From positions 8,556,001 to 8,620,000 of the forward strand of contig AP026547.1 in the NCBI GenBank assembly GCA_026075535.2: 64,000 bases of DNA, in the 5' to 3' direction. How positions within the stretch are numbered: the stretch's first letter is position 1; every line of letters starts with the position of its first letter. This DNA comes from Tricholoma matsutake. Taxonomy: Eukaryota > Basidiomycota > Agaricomycetes > Agaricales > Tricholomataceae. The notes under the pieces were generated by a model. The model did no database searches, was not told the origin of the DNA, and saw only the letters and a program-made list of their open reading frames with translations. Below are positions 1 through 10,842 of the stretch, piece by piece. The position numbers and the translations under genes were made by a program.

Positions 1-222
1 AAATGTTGAAGGCAACCGATATACCTCCCTCGGCCCTGGTAGACTAACTTATCTCCTTTTTTCTTGCTGTACCAGTCGAAGACATGAGACGTGTGTTACG
101 GTGTGTAGAAGGAGAAATGCCCTACTGTGACAGTCATGTACATGTGATCAATTTAGGGCCGGTATCTTCGCGAATTTTCGAGGTTGCATTGTCCTCTCAA
201 ATTTCAGTTCCTGCATTCTGTC

Positions 223-3200
223 ATGAGACGGCGGGGTAACAAATCCAGCAAGGTTTCCTTCCTCGACTGCTAGTCGTTATATCTACTGAATATTTTGAAA
301 GGTGCCCAACGTAAAGCTACGACCCGCGCAGCCACACGCGTTACCGCGACGCACACAGGCCGATGGTTCGACGTGTTGGGCTCAAGACAGTCAAGCAGGC
401 AGTGATGACGCGAGTGTTTTGGATTTATGTCCAAGACCATTTAAAGGAGTTGTTATTTGTGCGACGGGGGTTGTGGACAAGGTGTGTAGAACTCGACAAG
501 CCAGTTCACAATTGTTGACGGGATGAAATGGTAGCCAACTCTTTTCAAACAAGCTTTGGAGCTTGGTGCCACATCCGTGAGCGCATTCACGGACCGTGTC
601 ACTCACCTGGTAGCAGTCGATCATGGCGGTGCCAAGTACATGGTACGTGGACTTTTCGCTATTCGCTCTGTCTATTTTACCATCCTCGCCATGCCAGTGT
701 GCGCTCGAGAGAAAAATACCTATCTTAAAGCCCTCGTGGATAACGGATAGCCACCAAATATGGCTCCGTGGCGATGATGTCGAATTGGAAGAGGTATGTT
801 CGCCTTGAAAATCTATAAAGTAATTCCTCTGAACAATGGTCTCACCAGAGTGTCGCATCGCATCGCCTTCCCATATTTTCTAATGTAATACTTTGTCCTT
901 CTGGTATAACAGATATCACTCGACGTACCCAAATCAACAGACTGCTCACACAACAAGGGGGAGTCTACCTTAAGAATCTTGAACGACCTGTGAAAGTCAC
1001 CCACCTGCTGTGCTCGGGTGATGAGGAGACGGACAAGATGCGATATGCAGAGAAGTTCAACAGCGCAGGAGAAGCAAATGTCCATCTAATCTGGGAGGAG
1101 TGGTTCTGGGACTCACTGGAGTTCGGAGGTGAGTTAATATGTTACAACTCAAGGGGAGGCTACAAATCTCATTGCTTCAATTATCACAGGCAGATTCGAC
1201 GAGGCAAAATACCAAGTTCGTCGACCTCGTCCGGAACGCAAGTCATTTACACAACGTCCGTATGCAACTATAGCGCCTCTACCTTGTAACATCTGAATTG
1301 ACCGTAATCTATGTTCATACAGAACCTGACTTCCCACCACCATCTTCAGCTGTACAGTCCGACGGAAATACTGATCCGTCACCACTGTCACCCCATCATC
1401 ATGGCCCTCCCCCGAAGCAACTACCACTGCTGCAAAACCAAGCCCAAGACGACGCGGACGAGGAGCTTGCATCTGTCACCCGGCTTCCAGCTGTAACCCT
1501 CCAGCTGTGGGGGAGCCTCCTGAAACCACGTGGATACGAGATCTCCGAAGGAGAACTGCTCCGTAGTCCTTCAAAAGCAGCACAATCCCTCCCCGAGCAA
1601 CCAACGACGCGTGTAGAGGATCCAGGAGGCGGAAGTGTGATCGTGCAGTGCCGAAGCGCCAACTCATTTGCGCCTGCACGCCCAGATGTGCCGCCTTCTT
1701 CGCGTCCGCTACCATTCAAGCGTGCGCGGACTGTGGCTGGAATGGAAAATACCATTGATGAGGTTGGGGCTGGGTCGTTTATGGCTTCTGCGTCCACCGT
1801 GCCGCAGGAGAAGAACGGGGAGAGCTCAAGCGCTGTGAGCTTGAGTATTTTTGGGGGCCTGAAGTTCCTTGCTCTCGGCGAGGCGAAGAGCGCAAATGTG
1901 AGGAATGCGATCGAGTTGAATGGGGGTAGGTGGTGTGGGGGTGAGGATGATGAGGATGAAGTAGATTATATTGTGGTGAGACTGGTCAGGTGAGTAACGC
2001 TCTTTGCCTTCCTCTTCTGAAAAGCCGTTGACGAGGGTCTCTCGCTAGTGGAAGTAAACTCTACAGGGAAGAACATAACGAGTCCCTTCGTATGAAGTAT
2101 CGGACGGAGTGTTGGCTAGAGCGATGTATATTCGAGGAGCGGTTGTGTCCGCTAGAAGACCACATCACATTTTTGCCTCTGAGTATCAATACACCACTCT
2201 CAGGTTCATCTCCCCGCCGATATTGTGCTCTGTGGTTGTCCTGACAATACACCGCAGGCGCAGAAAATATAACATTAAGCTTCTCAGGGCTCGACCAATC
2301 GGAAGCATGTTGGATAACAAGGCTGCTCCGTGCACTAGGTGCTGCTTCCATCACTTTGCCCTAACGTGTCGCTCAATCCAATTCCTCCATGATTTCAAGG
2401 TATGAATCTCGCCCTGGGCTTCTCCCGGCGCTCGACGCACCTCCTGTGTCCCTCCGCGGTCGGGGAAAAGTACGAAAGGGCACGGGAGTGGGGTACCCCG
2501 GTTGTGGCGCTGGGGTGGTTGGAGGAAGCTGCGAGGACGGGAAAAATTCCGGCTGTCGCTTCATTCCTAGTTAGACCTAGAGGAAATGAAGTGGATGGCG
2601 TGGAGAAGGGCGAGGCGGTGATGGGGATGGATGTAGATGCGGATCTATACGGAAAAGCGGTTGAAGAGATGAGCGGGAAGGGGAAGGGGGAGGCTGTTGA
2701 TAAGGGTAAAGCGAAGGAGGACCATGAGATGGGCAAATCTATGATCAATGCAGAGGAAGGTAACATTTTTTCGTTATATTGGCACCCCGTTGCTTTAATC
2801 TGAGGCATCATATTCAGTTGAAACGATGTCGTCTTCTCGGAAGGACATGCCTCCGGAGGAAGAGTCAGCAGATCGTCAAAGCATACAACCGGGCTTGTCT
2901 TTCGGAGAAGCGAATGGGATGCTTTACCACCCACAAAGCACGCAGCCATCACTTCAGCGATCGCAGTCTTCTACGAGCGCTGGCAGACTCGTTCGGTCCC
3001 AACCTCCACCTCCACCCTCACTTATCACGCGACAGAGCTCCTCGACCGAAACCGGCACGCCAAGCTCTTCCGAAGCGAACCTTCAGAAACTTACACCACG
3101 TGAGATTGAGCAAGAGATGAAGCAGGCGATGATACCGTCCTCCAAGTCTCCTTCTCCTATGAAGATCCCAAATATAAACGCCTCGCCATCAAGAAAGGCC

Positions 3201-3737
3201 CTTCAGAGGCAGGGAACGCGAACGCTCTCAGTTTCTCCGACGAAGTTGACGAGGGAGGCTTCGAAGGCGCTGAGGGATAACATCACTTCGTTGCTGGGCA
3301 AACGACAGCCTTTGACAGGTGAAGATCAGGAAGCGATGAACTTAAGAGCGGGAAAGAGGCCGAGGCCGCAAAGGTCGAAGGTATGTTTGGAGTTTACTGC
3401 GATCTGATGATATATTCAATTACTTGTTGGGCATGGCATATAGCAACCCTCTAGAAAGTCCTCCAAGGTGCAGCTAGCAGACATTCCACCAGTGCCCCTC
3501 CCAGCACCCGTGTTCGGGGACACATTCGAGATGTACGACGACGACGACATGAATTTATTAGAGCGAAGCAACGTAGGGGAGGAGAGCATGCGCGTGACGT
3601 ATGTGGATCCCGGTCAGCGGGACGAGAAGAAGCGGCTTATGAGTTTGTTGAGGGGTGATAATGTGCTCGAGGTGGGTGAGGGTGGCAAAACGCCATCTCT
3701 GAGGACAAGGAGGAGCTCGAGGATTGCAGGATTTTGA
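223..3737 (+). CDS. TopBP1/Dpb11/Rad4-type multi-BRCT checkpoint and replication-initiation protein, 12 exons
   Basis: Reading with GT-AG introns gives exons 223-252, 302-481, 535-642, 698-793, 849-1128, 1190-1285, 1350-1989, 2049-2203, 2258-2338, 2400-2759, 2818-3380 and 3444-3737. Phases agree throughout and give about 960 aa. Four BRCT repeats are visible. BRCT1 (about aa 53-138) has PFKGVVICATG and THLVA. BRCT2 (about 140-240) has THLLCSGDEETDK and the BRCT tryptophan in WEEWFWDSLEFGG. BRCT3 (about 430-525) starts at IFGGLKFLALG. BRCT4 (about 529-600) has THLLCPS and ALGWLEEA. A long Ser/Pro-rich linker follows, then a conserved tail with VTYVDPGQRDEKK. The family scaffolds phosphopeptides in the nucleus to load CDC45/Sld3 and activate the ATR/Mec1 checkpoint. 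The start was chosen because exon 1 (ATG at 223) joins in phase to the VPNVKLRP segment. The exon 6/7 acceptor at 1350 was preferred to the one at 1323, which would create a stop. Confidence 0.9.
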
Positions 3738-4355
3738 CTGGATCAAAGTTCATTTGTCCCTTGTGTCTTACGATGTAGCCTAGATTTCTGTGGATCTAAA
3801 GTATCTCACTTATTTGTAACTTACGCTACCGAGCCAAATCACCCGCAGTGAGCACTGGCACATCCAATATTTAAGGAATTTCTCGTCATTTCTCCTCAGC
3901 AAATACATGATATGGGCAAACCGATTATAACTCTGTTGGCTGCAGTCAGAGGAAAACTACTTATATGGAACTGACAAGTGTAAAATCCCTGGTATAAACC
4001 CATCAATTTGTAAAGTTGAAGAAACTTCTAACGGCGGCAACAGCCCTCATGCTAATTATTGTAAATTTATCTGCAGGTATCATATCTCACCCCTACCAAC
4101 TGACCCCTACCATGGGAATGTTCACCTATTAATTTGGTCCACAGCTCTTCTCGCATGAGAAATGCCTTTAGGTACTCCTTCTGCATCGGAATGCTTCTTT
4201 CTTTTTGACACAACGTGTCAACCTGGAGATCGTTCGAATAACGATAGATGATTGCAGTTATTGCACAGCTCGTGGTACTCAGTTTTCATGAAGCTTCATA
4301 CGCATATTCCGAATCATCCCTACAAGTCGCGGCGGGGGGTAGGGGGGTAAATGAT
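3738..4355. other. Convergent intergenic spacer
   Basis: This spacer separates the 3' ends of the BRCT gene and the TBC gene, which are transcribed toward each other. It is AT-rich with no sustained coding signal. It should contain both 3' UTRs and polyadenylation regions. Nothing else was recognised. Confidence 0.6.
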
Positions 4356-7300
4356 CTATGATATTAGTTGGCTGAGGGAAGCGACGTGAGCGGTCCGTTT
4401 GCTGATAAGGTCCGTGTGTACAATAATAGTCCGAAGTTCTCCTTCCAACTACACAAGAAGACTCGCATCAGCATCGTTGAGAAGAGTTATAGAAAACAAA
4501 ATCATCACCTGAAGAAGCTTATCAGCCTCCCACATCCGTGTCGGCAAGTTTTCTAGTGCAACATAGACGGCTGGGATCGATTCACATCGTAATAGCTCCT
4601 GTTCGTTGCTGCGCAAAATGCCAAACGCGATGCGGAAGAGAACATCAAGCCCGTCCACGAGGAAAACATCCCATACTCTAAAAAGGGTCTAGAAGAAGCT
4701 AGTTAGAACATGTATCACGGAACAGCGAATACTACCCACCTCCGCTGGTAAACAGTCCGTGAACAACGAAAGAAACCAAGAAAAACAGATAGCAGCTAGA
4801 TCTACTCCTAGTTCCGTGAGGTGTGTATGTAGCTTTGGGATGAACTCCTGCACGTAATCGAGAAGTACAAGCGGACAAGCTCGAGACGGGAGTAACGACG
4901 GGGAGAAAAAATCTTCAGGTAGGATCCGCTCAACAATCGCCGACAGTGTCCAGAAGGCTTCCTCTTCGTCTGCATGCACAAGAAGCAACGTCGACGTCAA
5001 GAGATTCATGCCCTGGCAGTAACCTACAGCCGGATTGCGGCTACAAGGAACAGTCTCAATAAGAGAAGGAATGAGGGAAGACAAACACTCGCCGGCTATA
5101 CGCAATCAAAACTCTTCTCAATTTGACCACACCTGCTCCATCCCCACCAAAGAACACATTCAAGGGCATCGTCCTCCCTACATCCTTCTCAATCTCACTA
5201 ACCACGCCTCCCGGGCCTTCCGCCTCCAGCAGATCCCTAAACACACCCGGCTCACGCATCTCCAAGCCGCCACTGCACTCTAGCCACACCTTGGAACGAA
5301 ACACCAGCGGGATCCCACTGCGCACGAGCCGGTCGAATTCCCTCCGCTCATCCCGGTTGGCCGACAGCCCAAGCGTCGCAAACCCAATCAGGCCTTCACT
5401 GTGCGAGAGCTCCTCATCCTCACATGCGGTACCTAGCCCAAGGATGGCAGCGGCACCACTAACACCAGACGCGAGGGATGCAGAAGAGGAGGTAAGATGG
5501 CTTTTAGGCGTCTTGACTTTACTCCTGTGTCTAACAAATGTGTCCCATTCCTTTCTCTGCGTCTTTTGACGCTGGTCATGCATCTCGGTAAGCTGGTCTA
5601 AGAGTTTCGTAACGGTATTTGCACATGCGTGCCGTGGAGTTTCGGAAGTGACAGACAGGATGGAGGTAACGGATGTGACGACGGAAGGGGTCATGGCAGA
5701 TGAGGCTACGGTTGACGACCGTCTTCTGCTCTTCGACGATGAGCGTGACTTCACAGACTGCGAGTCCACGATAGCGTTGGGCGTATATGACGAAGACCGA
5801 GGGCTGCCTATGGCTACATTGCCCTCCCCATCACACGTACAGGGCCCCTTCACGATTTCCATCACATCCTTCCCACCACCACCACCACCTTCATCCTCAT
5901 CGTCTTCATCAGGCCAGCTGTTATCCTCCTCCCTATCTGCAATCTTCACGCCCGTCAAGCACGCAGGGGCGGTGTTCCCGCACTCTTTCGCACGGATGAG
6001 CAGTAGGACATCATACTGTGATATGTCGTACATAAAGCCGTACGCGTCGGTCAGCGGGCGCTGGCTCTTATCGTCATAGTAGACAGTGAATCGTGATGCA
6101 AAGGGCAGCGAAAACTTGAATTCCCGGGATGTGAGGGGCGTGTACGTCCGCGAGAGGTATTGGGTTGGTGGTTTGGCCAGAGCGGGAATAATGGACTCCA
6201 AAGGAACAGAGGCGGCAGGCTTGCGGGATACAACGGAGAGTGCAGGCAATACAGTCGTAGTGTTCGTACTCTGCCCTGCATTGGACGACGAGGTTTCCTG
6301 ATGTGCTCCAGGTGCTTTATCTGTAGCATTTGATGGCTTCCTTGATTGCTGAGACATGAATGAGCTAAAGATTGGGGATGTAATCATGGAGGCCTTCGAC
6401 TTGGACCTAGACCTGCGAGCGGCATCCAATTGATTCCCAAGCGCGCGGCTCAGGGTCGCCGTAGCATCTGCACCACTCAATGGACTGATAATAGGCGTGG
6501 GGCCTAATCTGTCCTTATCAGCCAACTCTCCTTGCATTTCCGATGATTTAGGCTCCTTCCGCTCCTTTGGTCGGTCACGGAACACGAGCCCCTGGTCCCT
6601 TGCATTCTTGATGAGTTCAAGGGCAAGCTGCGCTACGAGCGGGCCGGTGTCCCGTCCCTGGTCAGTGAGGATGCTTCCGGGATCGGATGTCATCACGCGC
6701 GTGGCATTTGCGATGGCACGGAGGGATGTACCTTGTACCATCATCTGCCGCTCTTCTTTAGACCCGGTCGTGGTTGACGGTGCTAGAGTGGGACCAGATG
6801 CGGTCGGCATAGGCATTGAAATCGAAGCAGTGTCGAGGGTGGTTGTGAGGTGTGGTGCAGCGAGTGTTGGTGCGGCAAATGTGCCTTGCAATGGTGAAAG
6901 TAGGGTAGATGCGACGGCTGTTACAGAAGCTGTGCTAGTTTGGGTAGACCTTATAGATGTGGCGTCCTCGGAGGTGCTCGTGGGGACAGTGGAAGTGGCA
7001 TCTCCACCATTTACGCTAGGTACAGTTATTGGGCCTCTTTTGGGCGGGGCTGGGGTCAGGATGGAGATACCAAGGGTCCCGAACACACTTTTGGTGGATT
7101 TTCGGCGCGCTACAGGGCGGTTGGGGGCTGCAGTTGATAACGGAGTCTCAGAAGGAAGAGGATTTTCGTCTGATTCTTCGCCTGGGCCTTGAGCTGCGCG
7201 AGATTTTGATTTACCTTTCACCCCTAACCATGTTCCCATCCAGTCACTGATTGATGGACGTTCTTGACGCTGCCGATGAGGCGGTACTAGAGTAGGCTCG

Positions 7301-8353
7301 CTATCTTCTTCGACCCCAGGAGGCTGGTGTGTCTCCCCTCTTGGGAGAGTAGGGTTAACATCCGTATCTAGCCGTGTAGAAGTAGCGGGCGGAGAAGGGG
7401 CAGCAGACTCTACAGGTATTTCAGACTCCTCCGGCATAGAAGATAGAGTGGGGAGTTCCAAGTTTCGAGGGTGGGGTACTTCGTCGGCTATGGCTTCGCT
7501 GAGCGATTCAGAGAGGGACTGTCGCAAAATTTTATACCTTTGTTGTATGCAAAGAAAGTCAAAAACGTACCATAAAACTCGCTTGCCTTCGAACCTCGTG
7601 CTGGACCTCATCTGCATCATTATATATGGCTTGTATGACGCGCTTCGCAGTTTCCTGTTCGGAAGGCTGCAATTCCCGAATCAGCGCGTCTGCACGTTCC
7701 CTTCGAGCGATTTCTTTCTCCAACAAGACATTCCTGCTTTCCTCCAGCTCTATTCTAGCACGCGATAGGTTATGCAGCGCTGAGGAAAGCACGCGCAACG
7801 CAGAGTGATGGGGGTGGCTAGAGACCTCTGCTGGTGAATTGGACATGCTAAAATTGGAAATCGCAGACTGAATAGCCTCGTCAGAATATTCGTGCCATTT
7901 TGTAGCAAGCACCTGCGCGGAGACGGAAGGTCGAAAGAAGTCTGGATCCGAATCACTTGTAATGACGAATTCGGGGTTTCTACGGCTCGAACCATGAAGG
8001 CTTGCCATTGAATCGTGCGAGGAGCCCACAACAAACAGGGGTACGGTGCCGTTTGATCTGTCCCACATGCTCGACAAAGAACTCGACGAGGCTTTATGAG
8101 CCGATTTGCTTTCCATAGACCTCCGCTTTTCCGACTTGCTATATCCCCGCACACTCCCATCCCAGTTCGGTCCATCTACATCGGAGCTCTCTACTTCGAG
8201 CCGGGCTTTCGACATAAAGTAGTTTGCAGCGGGTCGCTTCGAGTCAGAGTCGTGGCTGCCTCGAGTTCGGCGGCCCTTGGAAGGTAATTCGTCAGGCAAG
8301 AGCGGGTGAGAATGGACTGGGGTCTTCAAGTGTACAGATGCCATGGATCGCAT
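4356..8353 (-). CDS. TBC-domain Rab GTPase-activating protein, 5 exons
   Basis: Minus-strand exons are 8353-7571, 7518-5093, 5040-4740, 4688-4509 and 4448-4356, giving about 1260 aa with consistent phase. The ATG at 8353 starts MRSMASVH. The N-terminal 260 aa end in a coiled-coil-like stretch (EESRNVLLEKEIARRERAD). A long Ser/Thr/Pro-rich region follows, then a conserved block with YGFMYDISQYDVLLL. The catalytic TBC domain lies at about aa 990-1210. It has the arginine finger in IEKDVGRT, the glutamine finger in VGYCQGMN, then FSLFTDCLPAE, WDVFLVDG and GILRSNEQELL. Both catalytic residues are present, so it should stimulate GTP hydrolysis by a Rab in membrane traffic. The exon 2/3 junction reads in phase only with a GC donor at 5092 (GCGAGT), which joins AYSR to RNPAVGYC. 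The nearby GT donor at 5088 would shift the frame. The substrate Rab cannot be told from sequence. Confidence 0.88.
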
Positions 8354-9879
8354 TCAAGGTCGTGAAGTCAACTCGCATCATCTGCTGGATGGAATCAGGA
8401 TAAAGGTGAAGTTGCAGTTCTTGAGGCAAGTTAAGCTCAGAATTCCGCAAACGGTTCCCAGCCCGTCCCGAGCCTCCAATACAGCAATGCGAACTTGGCG
8501 TTCACCACCGTCGTTGTCTTCGATAACGTCCTGCTGTTGTAACTTGTAAGAGTAACGCGCGAGCGGCTTGCTGACAAATCGCTGTACAACCACAACCGTC
8601 ACCACACCTCGCCATGCATTGGGTCTTAGCGTTGATTGCGCGACTAATCGGGGTTCATCACCATGCGGGTACTTCTGTAAGTTAAATACGGGTCATGAGC
8701 CAGGTTGACTGTTGACCGAGTAATTCTTGCAGCAACGCATGTGAATCGATGTATTTCCATAACATGAATTGAATGATTGTCTTCAAAATCGTGGTGGAGG
8801 TTGGTATTGACACTACCGAGGATACTATCTACGATACCTCGGTGACTGCTGATCTCCCAGGACCATTCAAGCTGTAAGTACGGCTTTAGCATCAGGCTCA
8901 CGACGTTCTAACAAACATTTCAATGATGGTCTTGAATCTAGATTTAATATTATTTTTGTCAATCCTACCTTGTCGCCTCCTGTCGCGCATCGTCTGACAC
9001 ATATTTTCTCTGTTCGGGTTCTTTCTCTACTCTGCGTATTATACGTTGCAGCAACTGTACTTTCATGGTAGTAAATCGCTTCGACTCGTCGATCCCATTC
9101 TACGTAAGTTTTCCTAGCCTGAGGTTGCTCTTGTGCTGAAATATATATAGAATCCTAGGCACCACAGCTTCCAGCTCATCACATCCATCGCAACCAGTCG
9201 CAACCCTGGGAACTCCCAGCCAATTCAACTTAGGTCCGTTGGAGTACTAAATGTTTCCGAAATTTCGAATTCTCTGGCGCTTAATACGCTTCTTCGTACA
9301 ATCGATATCGATCCGTATGGGCTTCTTTTCTACGGTAGCTGACCTATATAACAGATGATATAGTCGATCTGATCAATGTAAGGTCTGCTCCAACTTAAGA
9401 GTGACGGTGAGGGCAACGTAAATCTATATATGACAATTCTATAGGCTATGTTTGTATCCGATAACTACGGAACTCGACCTTCAAAGTTGATAGAGACTAT
9501 GTGGTTTGCGTCAGCTTGCATTCAATTCTCATCCGTACTTCCCAAGTACTTCCTTTATCACCGAACGAATTCGCTTGTCTTTCCTGTATGCAGTATACGC
9601 CCTCAGGTTGTTACGTGCCTTAGCAGCTCTCGGGGAGGCTCAGTGATGCTCAGTTACCATAGTCGCCTCTTATTTCTCCGCTATCCCGCGTGTATTGAGA
9701 TCTGTCATCGAGATGGCACGCTATGACATTGGATCATATCAAATTCACCCACTGACATCAGTCATTTGACGGAAATCTGATCTCCGTTCACGCTCAAGTA
9801 ACCGCCAGACCTCAAAATTTGGTCCCTATGAGAGATCTTTCAAAGAAACTGCTAAATAATTTACAGGGGTTAAGAGTAG
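8354..9879. other. Gene-free region upstream of the TBC gene
   Basis: The first few hundred bases should hold the promoter and 5' UTR of the minus-strand TBC gene. The rest has only short unrelated open frames. I recognise no coding gene, RNA gene or complete element. Confidence 0.5.
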
Positions 9880-9885
9880 TGTTGC

Positions 9886-9990
9886 CAACGGCGCGGCTCG
9901 GAGCCGCGAGCCGCGAGCCATTGAGCCGAGCCACTATTTTGGGCCAGCTGAAAGCCGCCCAGAGCCGCTCAAGCCGTGCTCTAAGGTCTA
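9886..9990. repeat. GC-rich GAGCC/GGCTC repeat cluster, possible terminus of a DNA transposon
   Basis: After the motif AGTGTTGCCAACGG there is a dense run of GAGCC and its complement GGCTC in otherwise ordinary sequence. hAT-type elements often have CAGTG-like ends and repeated subterminal motifs, so this may be a transposon end. No partner terminus or transposase was found, so the identity is a guess. Confidence 0.3.
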
Positions 9991-10425
9991 AAGTTCAGAG
10001 GTGCTAGATGACTTTAAACCTTCTGAAAATATTATAGAACACTCTGTAGAAGTCCCTGCTGCTAATTTGAATGCATATTTTCACACCCTATTCCCTGTTG
10101 GAATACAGGACGATATCGGCCTTCCCGCGGTGTGTCACCACGTCGACTCGCCTTTGCGCCGCCGCCACTTGTCGTCTACATCCGTTGACATTCCCGCGAC
10201 TCGTTTAGATACTTCTTGCTACACCCTTTGCCCTTATCTTCTCTATGCGCCCCTTCCCAAGTCTTGTTGACACGTTTACGTACATAGTCGTAGTTGGTCT
10301 TATACATCGCACCCCGTTTCACTACCTCAGTTGTTTGCCCACGAAACACTGAGGTATACTACTTACTCTTGTTTTCGTATCCTTTTACTCACTCTGTACA
10401 TAGCGTATTCTTTCAGGTTATGGGC
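9991..10425 (+). repeat. 3' part of the 5' LTR of copia relic A, left limit unknown
   Basis: The sequence ends in TTTCA at 10425 and is followed at once by a copia-type primer-binding site (10426-10440) and then a gag start at 10481. This places an LTR end at 10425. No second copy of this LTR is in the window, so its left boundary cannot be set. The stretch shows no gene of its own. Confidence 0.5.
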
Positions 10426-10440
10426 CCTGCGCTAGCTAAC
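10426..10440 (+). other. Primer-binding site of copia relic A (initiator tRNA-Met anticodon arm)
   Basis: GGTTATGGGCCCTGC directly follows the LTR end. It is complementary to the anticodon stem-loop of initiator tRNA-Met, as in Drosophila copia, which primes from an internal tRNA fragment. The same 15 nt occur at the equivalent place in element B. Confidence 0.65.
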
Positions 10441-10504
10441 TAAATCAGAACCTGCTTCGAGACCACGCCGCAAACTCACCATGTCTGCCACATTGACCAC
10501 TGAT

Positions 10505-10810
10505 TGTTGGAGCAGACTATATACGCTGCACAGGGGAAGAGACTACACGTTCCTTACAACCTACCTGGGGTTTAGTTAGACTTACAGCTAGGGTTAGCAG
10601 AGGTAAGAACACTGTATTCCTACTACGGTACAGGTTCTCCTTATATACATAATATTAAGGATGTCACATGACTCGGGAATGTGTTTACCGCATGTATGCA
10701 CAGTAAGCGCAGTAACATGCGTATGCTGCATGTATCGCCTCATGTATACATGTGTATGCTGCATGTATTTGCCTCATGTATACAGCATGTATTAGGGATT
10801 AATTTCAACA
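10505..10810 (-). repeat. 3' LTR of copia B
   Basis: 306 bp with TGTTG...CAACA termini, a direct repeat of 15958-16263 with no difference seen. It contains reiterated CATGTATAC/GCATGTAT motifs near 10690-10800. It is adjacent to the polypurine tract, so it is the 3' LTR in element sense. Confidence 0.92.
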
Positions 10811-10842
10811 CCCCCCCTCAAACTGTACAGCGCTCTAAGCAG

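Noticed and set aside
1286..1322. A 37-bp intron between exons 6 and 7 of the BRCT gene
   Set aside because: It would create an in-frame TAA at the junction; the acceptor at 1349 gives a 64-bp intron and keeps phase.
5648..7192. Long plus-strand frames of up to 231 codons
   Set aside because: They are antisense shadows of the TBC gene's second exon, which has a conserved domain and consistent splicing.
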